A DNA stretch of 7,884 nt from Planctomycetota bacterium (GTDB taxonomy: Bacteria > Planctomycetota > UBA11346), in NCBI GenBank assembly GCA_947470885.1, contig CANIXE010000097.1:1-7884 (forward strand). Direction: 5' to 3'. The notes under the pieces are model-generated. The model had not been told where the DNA came from. It saw only the letters and a program-made list of their open reading frames with translations, and made no database searches. The translations under genes and the position numbers were made by a program. Within the stretch, counting starts at the first letter, position 1. The number at the start of each line of letters is the position of its first letter. Of the stretch, positions 4,320 to 7,884 are shown piece by piece.

Positions 4320-7136
4320 ATGCCTGAACGTCTGATTTTTTTGGCGGGCATCATCGCCGCGTTCTTCGCGGTGATTCTGAGCCGGTGCATCCAGCTCCAG
4401 GCGGTGGATGGGGCGCATTACAGCCAGGTCACTGACCAAAGCCGGGTAATCAGCCGGACCATCCCCGCCCGCCGGGGGCGGATCCTGGACCGCAACCATC
4501 AGCCCATCGCCGACACCCGGACGGTATACAACGCCTCGGTGGTGTTCACAGAATTGGAATTGTCCGGCAAGGCCCGGCGCCAGGCGACGTTCTGGCGCCT
4601 GGATGAACGCCGCCTGGGGGACCTGCTGGCGGATCTCACCGGGCGCATCCGTCTGCCCCCGGGGAACAGCCTGGGGGAACTGGTGGTCCGGGAATTGACC
4701 AGCCATCCGGCAGTGGCGGTCCGGGCGGGGAAACCCCGGGGCAAAGGCACGGTGGCCATCGTCGCCGTCGCCCGCTCCGCCTTCGATCCCCGCAAGGCCG
4801 CCGCTGAAGGAGATGATCCCGAGGACGCAGCCCAGCTGGCGGAAAGCGATATCCTGATGGAGGACCCGGCCCAGGCCCTGGAACAGGAGATCCGCCTGCG
4901 CTGGAACCAAGGCGCCCAGGTATGGGACGATCAGGCCTGGGGCACGGTGACCGCCGCCATCGACACGGATTTCAGCTTGGAGGCCGGGACCGCCGCCACG
5001 GTCCTGGATCCGTTCTTTCCTGCGTTTACGCCGTTCTTGCCGGACTTGGCGGGGAAACCCCAGCTCCGACGTCTGCGTTTGGTGTTGGATGAACAGCGGA
5101 CCCAGGGCTTGGCGGCCCTGGCCCGGAGCTCCGAAGCCGAGGCGAAACGCCTGGAGGAGACCGTGGACCGGGCCTTGGCCCAGATCCGCGCCGCCCGGGT
5201 GCCCCAGCCGGGGCCGTGGTTTTACGCCGCCGCCAGCCGGGCCGAGGAGATCGCCCCCCGTCTGCCCCGGGGGGTGACCATGGGCCAGATGCCGGTGCCG
5301 GTGCCCGGGGGCCGGGAACGGGTGCTGCTGATCCAGGGGGATCCGCCCCAGGCCGAGGGCGTGTATAGTCAGGTCACCCGTCGGGTGGCGGCCAACCTGG
5401 GGATCGAGCCGGTGGAGTTGCAGGCCCTGATCGAGGCCCACGGCAAGGTTCAGACGGCGGTCCAGTGCGAGCAGGAATTCCGCACCCACCAGCTGGCCCT
5501 GGACCACGAGCGCCTGGATCGCCTGGCCCTGGGCCTGACCCGGACGCTGACGGAATTCGGCAAACCCACCAGCCGCCTGGAAGTCGATGCTCTCTTGGCC
5601 AAGGCCCGCCAGGCCGCCGACAAGGAATGGGCGGGGACCACCCGCCGGGATCCCATCCCGCTGCTTCGGGACATCCCGCCCCGGTTCGCGGTGCGCTTCG
5701 CCGGTCGGGATGCGGAACCGCCCCGGGAGCTGCGCAAACGCTACGATGACAGCGCCAGCGAACTGCCGGGCCTGGTCATCAGCAACGATGTGGGCCGGGC
5801 CTATCCCGTGGCGGATTCCTGTGTGCATCTCTTGGGGACCATCGGCCGGGACCCGGCCAGCCAAGAGGGTCAGCCCGTGGGCCGCTGGGGCCTGGAGGCC
5901 ACCTACGACACGCAACTGCGGGGCATCCCCGGTTCCCGGATCACCATCCGCACCGCCGAGGGCGTGGACATCCGGGAGGATCCGCCAGTGGATGGTGCGG
6001 ACTTGGTGACCGAGCTGGATTACGAAGTGCAGACCACCGCCGAGGACAGCCTGGAACATGCCTACGAACTGGCCCAGGAGCTGGGGACCTCCACCGACAA
6101 GATGGACAAGTCCCGGGCGGTGGGCCGGGGCCGGGCGGGATTCTGCCTGATTGACTGCACCACCGGGGGGATCATCAGTCTGGCCAGCAATCCCCGGTTC
6201 ACCTATGAGCAACTGGCCACGGATTACGACCGCCTGGTGAAGGATCCGGCCCAGCCCCTCATCGACCATGCGGCGGTGCCGGACCAGCCGCCGGGTTCAT
6301 CCTTCAAAATCCTCACCGCCCTGGCCTGCCTGGAATACGGGGTCATCAATCCCGGCGCGGAAATTTACTGCAAGGGCTACATGGCGATGAACAAGAAGGG
6401 GGAGAAGATATTGCGGGACCACGCGCCGGCGGGCAGCTACGATCTGCAGACAGCGATCCAGTTGTCGTCCAACGTCTATTTCGCCACCATCGGTGCGATT
6501 CTCGGACCCCAGCGGCTGTGCAATATCGCCGACGCCGTGGGCCTGGGCCGGAACAACGCCATCGACGTGCCCCACCAGCGGCCGGGCCTGCTGCCCCGGC
6601 CGGAATCCATCGGTCGCACCCGGCCGACGGAGCCCCACTGGACCCCCAACGACACCTGGCGCATGTCCATCGGCCAGTTCGCCACCGCCAGTCCGCTCCA
6701 GTGCGTGGCCATCGCCGCCGCGGTGGCCAACGGCGGGCACATCGTCCGTCCGTACCTGGTGCGCCCGGTGGACCAACCCGAGGTGAAGGACCTGCACATC
6801 AAGAAGGAATGGCTGGAGGACGTGCGCCGGGGCATGGAGCGGGTGACCGCCAATGAGCCCCACAGCACCGCCCGCCTGCTGGTGCTCCAGGGCAAATCCG
6901 AGGGCATCAAGGTGGCGGCCAAGACCGGCACCTCGGAATGGGGCAGCCGGGCCATGCGGGAACGGGGCGCCGCCCCGGACCACGCCTGGATGATCGGCTA
7001 CGCCCCGGCGGACAATCCCACGGTGGCCTTTGCCTGCTTTGTCCACAGCGGTACGTTCGGCGGCCAAGCCTGCACGCCCATCGTCAAGCGGGTGTTGGAG
7101 ACGTACTTTGCGAAATACGGTCGCGATGGGCATTGA
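4320..7136 (+). CDS. Class B penicillin-binding protein (PBP2-like transpeptidase) with enlarged N-terminal region
   Basis: The 938-residue product should be a membrane-anchored D,D-transpeptidase that cross-links peptidoglycan. A single hydrophobic helix (residues about 5-21) follows a very short cytoplasmic tail. The dimer/pedestal domain opens with PARRGRILDRN (49-59). The serine transpeptidase motifs are complete: S660-SF-K663 (PGSSFKILTA), S716-S-N718, and K868-TGT871. SIGQ...SPLQ and PGLLP.PE segments fit PBP2 (MrdA) better than FtsI, but elongation-specific use is inferred. Spacing from catalytic Ser to KTG matches the family. The pre-catalytic part does not: the catalytic Ser is at 660, against 330 in E. 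coli PBP2, and the GTIGR motif near 508 is about 450 residues beyond the LDRN motif. The extra region is charged and partly coiled-coil-like (about 255-292). There is no glycosyltransferase domain. An in-frame TGA at 4281 and no other start codon between make ATG 4320 the first possible start. The 3' end overlaps bioD by 53 bp. Confidence 0.92.
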   Translation: MPERLIFLAGIIAAFFAVILSRCIQLQAVDGAHYSQVTDQSRVISRTIPARRGRILDRNHQPIADTRTVYNASVVFTELELSGKARRQATFWRLDERRLGDLLADLTGRIRLPPGNSLGELVVRELTSHPAVAVRAGKPRGKGTVAIVAVARSAFDPRKAAAEGDDPEDAAQLAESDILMEDPAQALEQEIRLRWNQGAQVWDDQAWGTVTAAIDTDFSLEAGTAATVLDPFFPAFTPFLPDLAGKPQLRRLRLVLDEQRTQGLAALARSSEAEAKRLEETVDRALAQIRAARVPQPGPWFYAAASRAEEIAPRLPRGVTMGQMPVPVPGGRERVLLIQGDPPQAEGVYSQVTRRVAANLGIEPVELQALIEAHGKVQTAVQCEQEFRTHQLALDHERLDRLALGLTRTLTEFGKPTSRLEVDALLAKARQAADKEWAGTTRRDPIPLLRDIPPRFAVRFAGRDAEPPRELRKRYDDSASELPGLVISNDVGRAYPVADSCVHLLGTIGRDPASQEGQPVGRWGLEATYDTQLRGIPGSRITIRTAEGVDIREDPPVDGADLVTELDYEVQTTAEDSLEHAYELAQELGTSTDKMDKSRAVGRGRAGFCLIDCTTGGIISLASNPRFTYEQLATDYDRLVKDPAQPLIDHAAVPDQPPGSSFKILTALACLEYGVINPGAEIYCKGYMAMNKKGEKILRDHAPAGSYDLQTAIQLSSNVYFATIGAILGPQRLCNIADAVGLGRNNAIDVPHQRPGLLPRPESIGRTRPTEPHWTPNDTWRMSIGQFATASPLQCVAIAAAVANGGHIVRPYLVRPVDQPEVKDLHIKKEWLEDVRRGMERVTANEPHSTARLLVLQGKSEGIKVAAKTGTSEWGSRAMRERGAAPDHAWMIGYAPADNPTVAFACFVHSGTFGGQACTPIVKRVLETYFAKYGRDGH

Positions 7137-7791
7137 AGGCGGCGAGGACCACCTCCGCTATCGCCTGGGCGTCTTCGGGATCGTTGCCGCCACCGAATGG
7201 GATTTCCGCCAGCAACGGTAGGCCGGTGACCTCCACCAGTTCCTCTGCCGCATGGCGGGTGGCCAGGGTGTCGGGTAGTTCGGCGTGGTGATTGAGAATC
7301 AGGCCGATGGCCCGGTCGCCGGCGACCCGGGCGGTCAAGGCGGTGTGATTCAGCGTCCCCAGGTGGGGCCGGGTGACGATCAGCAGGGGCAGGTCGCACA
7401 GATTCATCAGGGACCACCGCTCATCGCACAGCGGAGTCAGTAGGCCCCCCGCGCCTTCCACGATCAGGTCCTGGCCCCGGCACAGGCTGGCAATGGTTCG
7501 GGCCAGGGTCAGGCCCGGTAGCTTCCAGCCGTCCGCAGCGGCGGCCAAGTGGGGCGAGGCGGGTTCGGGGAATTCATTGGGGCAGACGGAACCGAAGGGC
7601 TGGTCGTCGCCGATGACCTCCCGCAGGGCTCGGCCATCTTCGCTGGAACAGCCATCCCAGCCGCCGCAGGACACGGGTTTATGGACCCAGGCCCGCCGGC
7701 CCAGGGCCCGCAGGCCTTGGACCAGCAGGCGGGTGACCTTGGTCTTGCCGACGCCGGTGTCGGTGCCGGTGATGGCGAGTTCGAGGGGCAT
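7084..7791 (-). CDS. bioD: ATP-dependent dethiobiotin synthetase
   Basis: BioD makes the ureido ring of dethiobiotin from 7,8-diaminopelargonate, CO2 and ATP, the penultimate step of biotin synthesis, in the cytosol. The product is 235 residues (E. coli 225). It opens with the P-loop GTDTGVGKT (residues 9-17, K16). Next come the substrate lysine K38 in HKPVSCGG, an acidic residue near D52, and the conserved E112 in LIVEGAGGLLTPL. Later LGTLNHTALTA and GLILNHH match the family. The ATG at 7791-7789 places the P-loop at its normal position. The frame is open further upstream to the window edge, but that part is Pro/Arg-rich and unlike BioD. No good Shine-Dalgarno precedes the ATG. The last 17 codons lie antisense to the PBP gene end and form a weakly conserved tail. 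Other biotin genes may lie beyond the right edge. Confidence 0.94.
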   Translation of the reverse strand: MPLELAITGTDTGVGKTKVTRLLVQGLRALGRRAWVHKPVSCGGWDGCSSEDGRALREVIGDDQPFGSVCPNEFPEPASPHLAAAADGWKLPGLTLARTIASLCRGQDLIVEGAGGLLTPLCDERWSLMNLCDLPLLIVTRPHLGTLNHTALTARVAGDRAIGLILNHHAELPDTLATRHAAEELVEVTGLPLLAEIPFGGGNDPEDAQAIAEVVLAAFNAHRDRISQSTSPTPA

Positions 7792-7817
7792 GGGGGTGGG
7801 GCTGTCGGCCCGGGAGC

Positions 7818-7835
7818 GCCGGCCTCCAGGCCGGC
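7818..7835. repeat. GCCGGCC hairpin upstream of bioD
   Basis: GCCGGCC (7818-7824) and GGCCGGC (7829-7835) form a perfect 7-bp stem with a 4-base loop (TCCA), 26 bases upstream of the bioD start. From memory, similar GAGCGCCGGC...GCCGGC palindromes are scattered between genes in some verrucomicrobial genomes, so this may be one unit of an interspersed repeat. Only one copy is present in the window, so this cannot be shown here. Confidence 0.4.
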
Positions 7836-7884
7836 TCGGTGGTGTGTTGGCGGACTGGAATCGTTGAAGAGGCGGGAGGTGCAC

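Noticed and set aside
4370..4400. Possible lipobox cysteine at the end of the PBP membrane helix (LSRC)
   Set aside because: Arg directly before the Cys does not fit the lipobox consensus, and a signal-anchor helix is the norm for class B PBPs.
4260..6269. About 2 kb of open minus-strand frame upstream of xseA, antisense to the PBP gene, giving an apparent 1120-residue protein
   Set aside because: It is rich in Gly, Pro, Ala, His and Gln with no recognisable domain, as expected when the complement of GC-rich codons lacks stops. The exonuclease VII family N-terminus begins at ATG 4259.
6297..7133. 278-residue minus-strand open frame opposite the 3' part of the PBP gene
   Set aside because: It lies wholly antisense to the conserved transpeptidase domain, has low-complexity Gly/Ala/His-rich composition and no family resemblance.
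7792..7884. N-terminal extension of BioD to the window edge
   Set aside because: The added residues are Pro/Arg-rich and include the palindrome. BioD P-loops lie within about ten residues of the start, as from ATG 7791.

Overview
The window looks like chromosomal DNA from a Gram-negative-type, high-GC bacterium. Most of it (from about base 1,450 to the right edge) is very GC-rich: bases 3661-3720 contain 44 G/C of 60. The left part is clearly less so: bases 781-840 contain 27 of 60. Gene content is mostly housekeeping: exonuclease VII large subunit, a class B penicillin-binding protein and dethiobiotin synthetase. A secreted-type DUF4214 protein and a GCCGGCC-type hairpin upstream of bioD made me think of the PVC group (Verrucomicrobiota or Planctomycetota). 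That placement is a weak inference from memory and nothing in the window proves it.

Layout from left to right. (1) Bases 1-994, plus strand: the 3' part of a gene cut by the window edge. It encodes an Ig-like domain followed by two tandem 124-residue DUF4214 repeats. (2) Bases 995-1462: a convergent intergenic region with no recognised gene. It holds three hairpins (1006-1047, 1287-1317, 1411-1437) and one possible 35-codon small ORF (1152-1259). (3) Bases 1463-4259, minus strand: a tightly packed cluster transcribed as xseA, then an aldo/keto reductase, then a DUF167/YggU protein. Spacing is 2 bp between the first pair and a 4-bp ATGA overlap between the second, so it is very probably one operon. 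(4) Bases 4260-4319: a 60-bp divergent intergenic region with a 9-bp inverted repeat that ends directly at the next start codon. (5) Bases 4320-7136, plus strand: an unusually long (938 aa) class B penicillin-binding protein. Its transpeptidase motifs are intact and its pre-catalytic region is greatly enlarged. (6) Bases 7084-7791, minus strand: bioD, whose 3' end overlaps the 3' end of the PBP gene by 53 bp. (7) Bases 7792-7884: upstream region of bioD with a GC-rich hairpin.

The genes do not form an obvious shared pathway. XseA acts in DNA repair and recombination, the PBP in wall synthesis, BioD in biotin synthesis, and the reductase and DUF167 protein have no defined role. I see no rRNA, tRNA, CRISPR array, insertion sequence or phage gene, and no convincing novel multi-gene system. 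The points most worth a second look are the oversized PBP, the hairpin abutting its start codon, the in-register DUF4214 duplication with paired cysteines, and the hairpin-rich 995-1462 interval.
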